A DNA stretch of 64,000 bases from Streptomyces sp. Act143 (GTDB lineage Bacteria > Actinomycetota > Actinomycetes > Streptomycetales > Streptomycetaceae): assembly GCF_003143935.1 (NCBI RefSeq), contig NZ_QFRX01000001.1, positions 816,071-880,070 on the forward strand, read 5' to 3'. Position numbers and translations under genes: made by a program. Within the stretch, counting starts at the first letter, position 1. The number at the start of each line of letters is the position of its first letter. Shown here one piece after another: positions 1 to 7,136 of this stretch. The notes beneath the pieces are model-generated. The model had not been told where the DNA came from. It did not search any database and saw only the letters and a program-made list of their open reading frames with translations.

Positions 1-15
1 CGCGTGATCGTCCAT
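1..15 (-). CDS. possible 5' end of a gene running off the left edge
   Basis: On the minus strand an ATG at 15 opens the codons M-D-D-H-A and then leaves the window. Six bases upstream of it lies CATGCT (minus strand, 22-27), which could be a -10 box of a leaderless transcript, an arrangement seen elsewhere in this window. Five codons are too few to identify a product, so this is only a pointer for anyone joining the neighbouring sequence. Confidence 0.2.
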
Positions 16-74
16 GGGCTCAGCATGCCAGCCACGGTCCCGACGGCCCGGCGCGCGTCACCGCGCGGCCGGCG

Positions 75-260
75 TCACCGGGGTCCGGAGGCGGGGCGTA
101 CCAGGCCGGCCGGGTAGGCGATGACGGCCAGTCGGGCGCGGTCGCGGGCGCCGAGCTCGGTCATGGCGCGCCGGAACGGGGGTGAGAGCAGCGCCTCCCC
201 GGCCGCGACGGTGCGGATGCCCGCGAGCAGGGCGTCGGTGGTGACGTTCTTGCCGAGGGG
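75..260 (-). pseudogene. relic of a NarL/LuxR-family response regulator
   Basis: The minus-strand frame ending at the TGA at 75 reads as two pieces of a response regulator joined together. About 28 residues (165-248) match the end of a receiver domain and linker (NVTTDALLAGIRTVAAGEAL). They are followed directly by the last 25 residues of a LuxR-type output domain (LGARDRARLAVIAYPAGLVR). The rest of the receiver, including the phospho-Asp, and nearly all of the helix-turn-helix are missing. The resemblance is to the family of the intact regulator at 6243-6953. It is called a relic rather than a gene because the two pieces are normally about 80 residues apart and no start is visible in front of them. 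Confidence 0.6.
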
Positions 261-403
261 CGGCGGCGCGACCGTCCGTGCCGGGATTCTCCGCGGTGGT
301 CGTGCCTCCCGGTACGGCGTCGACGCTGCTGAACGTCCCCTGGCCGCCGGCGCGGTCCGTCGTCCGGAGGGAGGGCAGGGGCCTTTCCTTCCCTGCGGCC
401 CGG

Positions 404-856
404 TCACTCCATGAGGCCGGCCGCGACCGTCGCCCCCAGTTCCCGGCACGCCTCCACATCGGGCTTCTCCGGCGCCCCGGTCACCGTCACGGGGTTGGCG
501 GCTCGGCGCCAGCCGAGGCCCGTGGTGACGGACTCGACGGCGCGCACCGCGCCGGTGACGTCGTTGCCGCCGTGCACGTAGTAGCCGAAGGGCCGTCCCC
601 GGGTCTCGTCCAGACACGGGTAGTAGACCTGGTCGAAGAAGTGCTTGAGGGCGCCGGACATGTAGCCGAGGTTCGCCGGGGTGCCCAGCAGGAAGCCGTC
701 GGCGGCGAGCACGTCGGACGCGGTGGCGGCGAGCGCGGCCCGCCGTACGACCTGGACGTTCTCGATCTCCGGGTCCGTCGCCCCGGAGACGACGGCTTCC
801 AGCAGCGCCTGGCAGTGGGGCGAGGGCGTGTGATGCACGATCAGCAAGGTAGCCAC
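404..856 (-). CDS. flavodoxin / NADPH-dependent FMN reductase-like protein
   Basis: This 150-residue protein has a flavodoxin-like fold signature. A first beta strand and phosphate loop (LLIVHHTPSPH) is followed near residue 60 by LLGTPANLGYMSGALKHFFD, the WrbA/flavodoxin-type segment that binds the isoalloxazine ring. It probably binds FMN and acts as a cytosolic quinone or flavin reductase, although the substrate cannot be read from sequence. The start is GTG at 856 with only a weak G-rich Shine-Dalgarno. The gene is monocistronic, with 47 bases separating its start from the convergently ordered hairpin region at 880-907. Family assignment is good; specific reaction unknown. Confidence 0.75.
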   Translation of the reverse strand: MATLLIVHHTPSPHCQALLEAVVSGATDPEIENVQVVRRAALAATASDVLAADGFLLGTPANLGYMSGALKHFFDQVYYPCLDETRGRPFGYYVHGGNDVTGAVRAVESVTTGLGWRRAANPVTVTGAPEKPDVEACRELGATVAAGLME

Positions 857-879
857 ACCCCGAACCCTGCCGTCGGCCC

Positions 880-907
880 GGCGCCCGGCGCAAACGCGAC
901 GGGCGCC
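880..907 (-). terminator. hairpin downstream of the DUF4352-type gene
   Basis: GGCGCCCG (880-887) pairs perfectly with CGGGCGCC (900-907) around a 12-base loop that itself contains GCG/CGC. It lies 7 bases past the stop of the 915-1601 gene, so it most likely terminates that minus-strand transcript. There is no U-tract, which is common in Streptomyces terminators. Confidence 0.5.
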
Positions 908-914
908 GTGTCGG

Positions 915-1601
915 CTACTTCACCTGGCCGGCGAAGATCGCGGTCTCCGACTCGTAGTCGGGTGCCACCTCGATCTGGAGGAAGGATTCGCCCTTGGGCA
1001 GTTCGCAGCCCCACGGCACGGTCAGGGAGCGGCCGGCGAGGATGCTGGTGTCCGGCAGGCCGTCGAGTCCGTCGTCGTAGATGGCCTCCCCTTCCTTGCC
1101 CTCGTCGCCGTAGGCGCAGTTGACCGTCATCATCGAGGCGTCGACCTTCTTGTCCGACTTGTTGACGATCTTGATGGTGAACTTGGCGTACGGGGTCCTC
1201 TCCGGGGACGCGTACTCACTGGAGACCGCGCGAGTGATCTTGGTCAGGCTGATCTCGACGTCGTTGTCATAGGCGATGGTGTCGCCGAACCCGTAGGAGT
1301 CGTCGCCGGATTCCTCGGTCGGCGCGGCGGACTCCTCGTCGGCGGCGGTGTCGCCGGTCTCGGCCGGCACCGTCTTCGTGACGGTGACGGTCGGCGCCGC
1401 CTCGGCCTCGCCGTCGCCGGTCACGCTCGCGGTGACGACGGCGGCGAGGACGGCCGCGACCACCGCCGCCCCGGCGGCGATGAGGACCGTGGCGGTCTTC
1501 TTCGGCGCCGGAGACGGCTGCGGGGGCTGCGGGTAGTAGCCCGGCCCGGGCGGCGGGGTGTAGCCGGGCATGGGCGGCGGCGGAGTGCTGTCGTGGTTCA
1601 T
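915..1601 (-). CDS. membrane-anchored DUF4352-type protein
   Basis: The 228-residue protein begins with a Pro/Tyr-rich cytoplasmic tail (about residues 1-33), then one hydrophobic helix (about 38-62, TATVLIAAGAAVVAAVLAAV). An acidic Thr/Glu linker follows, and then a C-terminal beta-rich domain (about 105-228) of the DUF4352/immunoglobulin-like type often found in actinobacterial extracellular proteins. Two Cys residues in the C-terminal domain (in NCAYG and WGCEL) could form a disulfide. The start ATG at 1601 has a GGGGGG Shine-Dalgarno. The protein is probably anchored with its C-terminal domain outside; no enzymatic role is suggested. The upstream neighbour is the ABC exporter, 102 bases away on the same strand. 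Confidence 0.65.
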   Translation of the reverse strand: MNHDSTPPPPMPGYTPPPGPGYYPQPPQPSPAPKKTATVLIAAGAAVVAAVLAAVVTASVTGDGEAEAAPTVTVTKTVPAETGDTAADEESAAPTEESGDDSYGFGDTIAYDNDVEISLTKITRAVSSEYASPERTPYAKFTIKIVNKSDKKVDASMMTVNCAYGDEGKEGEAIYDDGLDGLPDTSILAGRSLTVPWGCELPKGESFLQIEVAPDYESETAIFAGQVK

Positions 1602-1703
1602 GGTCCCCCCAGGGATGTTTCTGTTGCGCGATCAATCATCGCCCGCGAAATCACCCTTGTGGAGATGCCGTAATGAAAATGTGCTGATGGGGCGCCGGTC
1701 GGG

Positions 1704-4040
1704 CTATTCCGTGCGAAGCGCCGTCGCCGTCCGGGCGTTGGCCGCCCACCCCGCCGGCAGGAGCGCGCCCAGCACGGCGATGATGACGCCCGCGAGGCCC
1801 AGCACCACCAACTCGGGCGCGTCGTACACGTCGAGGACGGCCTTCGGCAGTCCGGTGCCCGCGGCCTCGGCCATCCGCGGCAGCACCACGCCGTGCAGCG
1901 CGTACCCGGCCGGGACGCCGATCAGGCCGCCGAGCACGCCGATCCCGGCGACGGACGCGAGGACGAGGCTTACGGTCTGCCGCGGCGACATGCCGAGCGC
2001 CTTGCACACACCCAGGTCGTGGACGCGCTCCCGGGTGTCCAGGACCACGGAGTTGAGCACCCCGAGACCCGCCACGGAGACCAGCATGAGGGTGAGCAGC
2101 GCGGCCATCGTGTCGATGACGAGGATGAGACCGCCCTGCCCCGAGGGGGCGTTGGCCTGGGCGTCGCCGCCCAGCGGCCGCACCGTCTCCGAGAGGTCGC
2201 GCGCGTAGGCGGCGGCGTCGACGCCCCGGTCCAGGTCGACGAGGAACATCTGCGGTCCGATCGCGGGGAAGTCGGCGAGCTCGGCGGAGATGTCCAGCAC
2301 GTCGTCGGAGGTGCCGAAGGCCTCTCCGACGATCCGCAGCGTCCTCGTCTCCTCGCCGATCCGCACCCGCACGGTGTCACCGACCTTCGCGCCGGTGCTC
2401 TCCAGGAAGCGCCTTTGCACCACGGCCTGCCCCCGGCCGGTGAGCCAGTGCCCGGACACGATCTCGTCGTGACCGTCGCCCAGGTCGCCCTGGTAGAGCA
2501 CGGCCCGGACCCTGCCGGACACCCCGGCCACGGCGGCGTCCGCCTCGGACCGGCTGTAGTGCGAGGCGGTCCCCTCCTGCGCCTCGACGGCGGCCCGGAT
2601 CTTCGCGGGGTCGGAGGCGACGACCCCGGTCGCGTCCGGTGGTACGTCGGTCGGACCGGCGAACACGCTGACCGCGGCGCGGCTCTCGGGGTCGCCCGCC
2701 ACGCTGACCACGTGCAGCGAGGTCGTCAGCCCCACCGCGAAGGTCGCCGCGACGGTACCGAAGGCCACCGCGAGCAGCATGGCGAGCGCCCGCACCGGGT
2801 GGGCGAAGGGACTCGCCAGCCCGTAGGTGACCGCGCGCGGCAGCGGCAGCCGCCCCGCCGCCCGCTGCGCCCACTGGCCGCGTCCGGTGCGCGGTGCCCG
2901 GCCGACCGCGATGGCCTCCACCGTGCGCAGCCGCCCGGCCCGCAGGGCGGGAACCAGCGCCGCGACCCCCACGACGAGCAGCGCGACACCCGCCACGAGG
3001 ACGTCCACCCACCACGCCACCGTCAGCGAGACGGCCCCGTAGACGGTCTCAGCGTCCGCGAGCAGCGGGAGCGCCATCAGGTTGCCGAGGACGACGCCCA
3101 GCGCGATGCCCGCGGTGGCGGGGACGAGCGCCTGGGCGACGTAGGCCCGGACGACCTCGCGGGGCGTGAAGCCGATGGCCTTGAGGATGCCGATGCGGCG
3201 CAGGCTGGTGCCGACCGCGCCGCTGATGACACTGCCGACGATGATCACCGACATGACGATGCCGAGGATGCCGAAGGCCACCAGGAAGGGGATCGTCGGT
3301 GCCGCGTTCCGGTCGGCGGCCCGCTTGGCGTCCAGCCACGACTCGGCGCCGAGCAGCGCCCCGGACGGCACTGCGGCGCCCAGCTTCCTGCGGTCGGCGG
3401 CGATGGCGCCCTTGCTGCCCGCGGAGTCGAACCGGTAGAGCATCTGGCTGGTGACCTGCGTGTCCTTGGACGCCAGCGCACTGACCTGGGCGGGTGTCGC
3501 CCAGGCGTCCGCGGTCCGGCTGACCGACCGGGCGAAGCCGACGACCTTCAGCGCCGGGCTGTCCGGGGCGTCCGAGGTCTTGAGGGTGTCGCCGATCCGG
3601 AAGGCGGGGCCGCTGAAGGCGTCGTCGAGGACGATCTCGCCCGGCCCGGTCGCCCACCGCCCGGACTTCAGGTCGAGCCGGTCGACGTCGGTGCCCGGAC
3701 CGGAGCGCCCGGCCAGTGTCATCGCCGGGACGTGCCGGCCCTGCCCGTCGACGGCGTTGACCGTCGTGGCGGGGTACGGCCCGGCGCTCGCCGTGACGCC
3801 GTCGAGCCGTCCCGTGGCCCGCAGTTGTGCCGCGCCGGCCTTGGCCGGGTCGAACGCGACGGTGAGGTGCGCGCCGTCCTGCCGGGCGAAGGCGTGGTCG
3901 AAGGGCGCGCTGGTGGCGACCATGAGCGACCCCGCGACCACGGCCGCGGCGACGGCCATCATCGTGGCCAGCGCGATCACCACGGTCTGGACCCGGCGCC
4001 GGCTCACCCCGGACCGTACGACCCGTGCGAGGGCGCTCAT
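1704..4040 (-). CDS. FtsX-family ABC transporter permease (MacB/LolE-like)
   Basis: A 778-residue permease with two FtsX modules. An N-terminal helix (about 18-40) leads into a large extracellular domain. Three helices follow (about 255-365, with the FtsX-type segment LRRIGILKAIGFTPREVVRAY), then a helix near 410-430 and a second extracellular domain. A C-terminal set of three helices (about 640-770) carries the matching segment LGVCKALGMSPRQTVSLVLA. This duplicated layout is typical of actinobacterial exporters or membrane-stress systems rather than nutrient importers. Its ATG overlaps the stop of the ATPase gene (ATGA at 4037-4040), so the two are co-translated. The divergent two-component system is probably its regulator. 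Substrate is unknown; antimicrobial peptides or lipids are usual for the class. Confidence 0.85.
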   Translation of the reverse strand: MSALARVVRSGVSRRRVQTVVIALATMMAVAAAVVAGSLMVATSAPFDHAFARQDGAHLTVAFDPAKAGAAQLRATGRLDGVTASAGPYPATTVNAVDGQGRHVPAMTLAGRSGPGTDVDRLDLKSGRWATGPGEIVLDDAFSGPAFRIGDTLKTSDAPDSPALKVVGFARSVSRTADAWATPAQVSALASKDTQVTSQMLYRFDSAGSKGAIAADRRKLGAAVPSGALLGAESWLDAKRAADRNAAPTIPFLVAFGILGIVMSVIIVGSVISGAVGTSLRRIGILKAIGFTPREVVRAYVAQALVPATAGIALGVVLGNLMALPLLADAETVYGAVSLTVAWWVDVLVAGVALLVVGVAALVPALRAGRLRTVEAIAVGRAPRTGRGQWAQRAAGRLPLPRAVTYGLASPFAHPVRALAMLLAVAFGTVAATFAVGLTTSLHVVSVAGDPESRAAVSVFAGPTDVPPDATGVVASDPAKIRAAVEAQEGTASHYSRSEADAAVAGVSGRVRAVLYQGDLGDGHDEIVSGHWLTGRGQAVVQRRFLESTGAKVGDTVRVRIGEETRTLRIVGEAFGTSDDVLDISAELADFPAIGPQMFLVDLDRGVDAAAYARDLSETVRPLGGDAQANAPSGQGGLILVIDTMAALLTLMLVSVAGLGVLNSVVLDTRERVHDLGVCKALGMSPRQTVSLVLASVAGIGVLGGLIGVPAGYALHGVVLPRMAEAAGTGLPKAVLDVYDAPELVVLGLAGVIIAVLGALLPAGWAANARTATALRTE

Positions 4041-4729
4041 CGGACGGCCTCCGCCTGGGTGTCGAGGGCGAGGTGGCCGTCGACCAGATGGATGGCGCGG
4101 TCGGCGCAGGCGTCGGCCAGGGACGGGTCGTGGGTGACCAGCACGATGGTCTGGCCGCCCCGGTGCAGTTCCCGCAGCAGCTCGCGCACGTCCCGGCCGG
4201 AGGCGGTGTCGAGGGCGCCGGTCGGTTCGTCGGCGAGGAGCAGCGCGGGCTTGTTGATCAGCGCCCGGGCCACCGCGACGCGCTGCCGCTCACCGCCGGA
4301 GAGCCGCCCGGGGTAGGCGCGGGCGTGCTTCTGGATGCCGAGCGCCTCCATGAGCTCGTCGGCGCGGGCGGCGGTCCTGCGCCGTGCGGTGCCGGTCAGC
4401 TGGGCGGGCAGCTGGATGTTGTCGCTGACGGTGAGGTCGTCGAGCAGGTTGAAGAACTGGAAGACCATGCCGATCTGTTCGCGGCGGAACCGGGCCAGCG
4501 CGTGCTCGCCGAGCCGGTCGATGCGCTGCCCGGCCACGGTCACCGTGCCGGTGGTGGGCTTGTCGAGGCCGGCGACGAGGTTCAGCAAAGTGGACTTGCC
4601 GCTGCCCGAAGGGCCCGTGACGGCGAGCGCCTCACCCTGCGCGACCCCGAGGTCGATCGGGCCGAGCGCAGGTGCGCCCGCGTTGTCGTAGCGCTTGGCC
4701 ACGCCCGTCAGTTCGATCACTTCAGTCAT
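4037..4729 (-). CDS. ABC transporter ATP-binding protein (MacB/LolD type)
   Basis: The 230-residue ATPase shows Walker A (GPSGSGKST), the ABC signature (LSGGERQRVAVARAL), Walker B (LLLADEPTG) and the switch His in VLVTHDP. The short MacB/LolD-like architecture fits the FtsX permease encoded directly downstream with an ATGA overlap. The start chosen is the ATG at 4729 (MTEVIELTGV), where the family homology begins. The same frame is open further upstream to 4840, but that stretch is Arg/Pro-rich and does not look like coding sequence. The 230 bases to the divergent histidine kinase must hold both promoters. Confidence 0.9.
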   Translation of the reverse strand: MTEVIELTGVAKRYDNAGAPALGPIDLGVAQGEALAVTGPSGSGKSTLLNLVAGLDKPTTGTVTVAGQRIDRLGEHALARFRREQIGMVFQFFNLLDDLTVSDNIQLPAQLTGTARRRTAARADELMEALGIQKHARAYPGRLSGGERQRVAVARALINKPALLLADEPTGALDTASGRDVRELLRELHRGGQTIVLVTHDPSLADACADRAIHLVDGHLALDTQAEAVR

Positions 4730-4959
4730 GGGTGTCGTCCGTCCTTGCGGTCGAGTGGGCCGCCCCTGTGCGGCCGCTGTGCCGGCCTGGTGAAGGTAGG
4801 CGCGCGAGCCACGGCCCCGCGTCGGCCGGGGCACCGACATGCGGCCGTTCCCGCGGAGGATCCGCCGGCGGGGTCATCCCTGCGGCGTACGCCCCGAGGA
4901 CGGTTCGCTGGTCGCTCGGGGGGACGCGGGCACGGCCGGGCGGGCCGCACAATGTGCGG

Positions 4960-6246
4960 ATGGACACGGAGGACCGCCGCGGACGGCGTCGGCAACTGCT
5001 CGAAGCCCTGCGACCGGAGCCGCGGCCCGGCCCGCAGGCGCGGCGGTCGAAGTACTACGACGTGCTGCTGGCCGTGCTGCTGACCGTGGTCGCGCTGATC
5101 GTCGCGGCGCGCTTCCCTGGAGACGGGCCGATCGACGGTGCCACGAAGGTGATACCCGGCGTCCCCCCGCCACCGGGTCCGGGTCCGGACCCGCTGGTCC
5201 CGGACGCCGAGGGTGTCGTGCCGCCCTGGCCGCTGATCGTGCTGTCGGCGCTGCCGCTCGTCGTCCGACGGCGGTATCCGCTGGCGGTGTTCGGGATCGT
5301 GGTGTCCGCGGTGCTGTCCATCGGCGAGGAGGCCTCCTGGATCAACGTGCTGACGTGTGTCATCGGCGCGTACACCGCCGTCATGTACAGCAGGTACCGG
5401 GTGGGATCGATGGCCGCGCTGGTGCTCGTGGCCGTGCTGGCGGGGGTCACCTTCCGCGGGACGGAGCCCATCCTGCCCGGCTGGACCAGCCCCGCCGTGG
5501 TGCTGCTGGTCGCCGGGGTGCTGGCCGGGGTCGTCCGGTTCTGGCAGCGGCGGACGGCGGACGGCCGCGAGCGGTTCGAGCGGCTGGAGCGGGACCAGCA
5601 GGAGGCGACACGTCGGGCGGTCGCGGAGGAACGGGCCCGGATCGCCGCCGAGTTGCACGACGTCGTGACCCACAATGTGAGCGTGATGGTCATTCAGGCG
5701 GGGGCGGCGCGCAAGGTGATGGACACGGAGCCGGAGCGGTCGAAGGAGGCGCTGCTGGCGGTGGAGGCGGGCGGCCGGGCCGCGATGGCCGAACTGCGCC
5801 ACGTCATGGGGCTGCTGGCGGCGCCGGACCCCGACCGGCCCGAGGCGCTGGAGCCGCAGCCGGGGCTCGCGCAGCTCGACGCGCTGATCGTGCGGGTAAG
5901 GGCCGCCGGCACGCCGGTCGGCGTCGCGATGTCCCTGCCGCCCGAACCCCTGCCGTCCGGCGTCGACCTGACGGCGTACCGGGTGGTCCAGGAGGCGCTG
6001 ACCAACACCATCAAGCACGCGCCGGGGGCCGATGCCTCCGTCACGGTCGGCTACAGCGACGACAGACTGGAGATCGAGGTGGTCGACACGGGGGCCGTCG
6101 GCGACGCGGCACGGGCGGACGGCAACGGCCGCGGCCTCATCGGGCTGCGCGAGCGACTGGCCGTCTACGGCGGGGAGTTGGCGGCCGGCCCGACGCCGGC
6201 CGGCGGCTACCGCGTCAGAGCCCTCGTCCCGTGGCGGGCCGCGTGA
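4960..6246 (+). CDS. two-component sensor histidine kinase (HisKA_3 type)
   Basis: A 428-residue NarL/DesK-class kinase. After a charged N-terminal tail it has several hydrophobic helices (about residues 28-190), a short coiled-coil-like linker, a dimerisation segment with the phospho-acceptor His233 in RIAAELHDVVTHNVSV, and an HATPase_c domain ending near residue 420 (N box QEALTNTIKHA, G box DGNGRGLIGLRERL). The start is ATG at 4960. There is no convincing Shine-Dalgarno, but CACAAT at 4948-4953 ends six bases before the ATG, so a leaderless transcript is possible. Its stop overlaps the regulator start (GTGA), and the divergent ABC exporter is the likely target, as in many Streptomyces LiaSR/BceRS-like loci. 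Confidence 0.9.
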   Translation: MDTEDRRGRRRQLLEALRPEPRPGPQARRSKYYDVLLAVLLTVVALIVAARFPGDGPIDGATKVIPGVPPPPGPGPDPLVPDAEGVVPPWPLIVLSALPLVVRRRYPLAVFGIVVSAVLSIGEEASWINVLTCVIGAYTAVMYSRYRVGSMAALVLVAVLAGVTFRGTEPILPGWTSPAVVLLVAGVLAGVVRFWQRRTADGRERFERLERDQQEATRRAVAEERARIAAELHDVVTHNVSVMVIQAGAARKVMDTEPERSKEALLAVEAGGRAAMAELRHVMGLLAAPDPDRPEALEPQPGLAQLDALIVRVRAAGTPVGVAMSLPPEPLPSGVDLTAYRVVQEALTNTIKHAPGADASVTVGYSDDRLEIEVVDTGAVGDAARADGNGRGLIGLRERLAVYGGELAAGPTPAGGYRVRALVPWRAA

Positions 6247-6953
6247 GCGGGGCGGCGCTGCGCGCCGTCATCGCCGACGACCAGGCCCTGGTGCGGACCG
6301 GCTTCGGGATGATCCTGGCCGCGGACGGCATCGAGGTGACGGCGGAGGCGGCCGACGGCGCCGAGGCGGTCACCGCGGTCCGGCGGACGAGGCCCGATGT
6401 CGTGCTGATGGACATCCGGATGCCCGGCATGGACGGCATCGAGGCCACCCGCCGCATCCTCGCCGACGACACGGCGGCCGGCACCCGCGTCCTCATCCTC
6501 ACCACGTACGACCTCGACCACTACGTGTACGCGGCGCTCACCGCGGGCGCCTCCGGCTTCCTGCTCAAGGACGTCACCCCCGAGCACCTGGTCGCCGCCG
6601 TGCGCCTCGTGCAGTCCGGCGACGCGCTGCTGGCACCGGTGATCACCCGCCGGCTGATCGAGCGCTTCGCCCAGCACGAGGAGCCTCGCCCCACGGTGTC
6701 CCTGCACCGCGACCTGTCCGGTCTGACGCCGCGCGAGCTGGAGGTGCTGCGGCTGCTCGCGACGGGCCTGAGCAACGCCGAGCTCGCGGAACGCCTCTTC
6801 CTCAGCCCCACCACGGTGAAGACCCACATCGGCCGCATCCTGTCCAAGCTGGACCTGCGCGACCGCGTCCAGGCGGTCGTCCTCGCCTACGAGACGGGAC
6901 TGATCACCCCGGGAAATACGGAAGACGTTCCGGGCCCGGATCGTTACCGTTGA
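6243..6953 (+). CDS. NarL/LuxR-family response regulator
   Basis: A 236-residue regulator. The receiver domain (about 6-125) has the acidic pocket ADD at 11-13, phospho-acceptor Asp57 (VLMDIRMPG) and the conserved Lys in GFLLKDVTP. The C-terminal LuxR helix-turn-helix (about 158-220) reads LTPRELEVLRLLATGLSNAE and then LFLSPTTVKTHI. It starts at a GTG overlapping the kinase stop, so the pair is translationally coupled. It probably controls the divergent ABC exporter genes. The last 30 bases also carry the predicted promoter of the leader peptide that follows. Confidence 0.92.
   Translation: MSGAALRAVIADDQALVRTGFGMILAADGIEVTAEAADGAEAVTAVRRTRPDVVLMDIRMPGMDGIEATRRILADDTAAGTRVLILTTYDLDHYVYAALTAGASGFLLKDVTPEHLVAAVRLVQSGDALLAPVITRRLIERFAQHEEPRPTVSLHRDLSGLTPRELEVLRLLATGLSNAELAERLFLSPTTVKTHIGRILSKLDLRDRVQAVVLAYETGLITPGNTEDVPGPDRYR
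6922..6950 (+). promoter_or_regulatory. promoter for the Ala-rich leader / alanyl-tRNA synthetase transcript
   Basis: AAGACG (6922-6927) and TACCGT (6945-6950) form a SigA-type promoter with a 17-base spacer, lying inside the 3' end of the response-regulator gene. TACCGT fits the Streptomyces TAnnnT -10 rule. A start site six to seven bases downstream would coincide with the A of the leader ATG at 6957, so the message would be leaderless. Confidence 0.6.
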
Positions 6954-6956
6954 CCC

Positions 6957-7025
6957 ATGGAGGTCACCCAGCACACCCGCACCGCAGCCGCGCGAGCGAC
7001 CAGCTCCCCGGCTGCCGACGCCTGA
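6957..7025 (+). CDS. Ala-codon-rich leader peptide (22 residues)
   Basis: A short frame of 22 codons plus stop has seven Ala codons (codons 10, 11, 12, 14, 19, 20 and 22). Four of them lie within five codons (GCA GCC GCG CGA GCG, 6984-6998), and the set includes GCA and GCT, which are infrequent in this genome. There is no Shine-Dalgarno; the ATG sits where the predicted promoter would start transcription. The frame precedes an alanyl-tRNA synthetase-like gene by 111 bases, with a 9-bp hairpin in between. The arrangement matches leader peptides that sense charging of their cognate tRNA by ribosome stalling. It is too short for homology, so the call rests on codon content and geometry. Confidence 0.65.
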   Translation: MEVTQHTRTAAARATSSPAADA

Positions 7026-7041
7026 CCTCACCCTCTCTCCC

Positions 7042-7066
7042 CCGGCGGCCGGAAACGGGCCGCCGG
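7042..7066 (+). promoter_or_regulatory. attenuator hairpin with alternative antiterminator pairing
   Basis: CCGGCGGCC (7042-7050) and GGCCGCCGG (7058-7066) form a perfect 9-bp stem with a 7-base loop, a plausible intrinsic terminator in this GC background. The competing partner is visible inside the leader: GGCTGCCG (7010-7017), spanning the codons Ala19-Ala20, can pair with CGGCGGCC (7043-7050) over 8 bp with a single G-U. A ribosome stalled at Ala codons 10-14 would leave 7010-7017 free and favour the antiterminator. A ribosome reaching the stop at 7025 would cover it and let the terminator form. Confidence 0.6.
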
Positions 7067-7136
7067 TGCAGTGTGCTTCGCCTTCCTGCGCGTCTCCGCG
7101 GTTCTTTCCGGTCCCCCGACCCGAAGGACCATGACC

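Noticed and set aside
6957..7136. A T-box riboswitch upstream of the alanyl-tRNA synthetase-like gene.
   Set aside because: There is no T-box consensus or specifier-loop architecture, and the region is short; a leader-peptide attenuator fits better.
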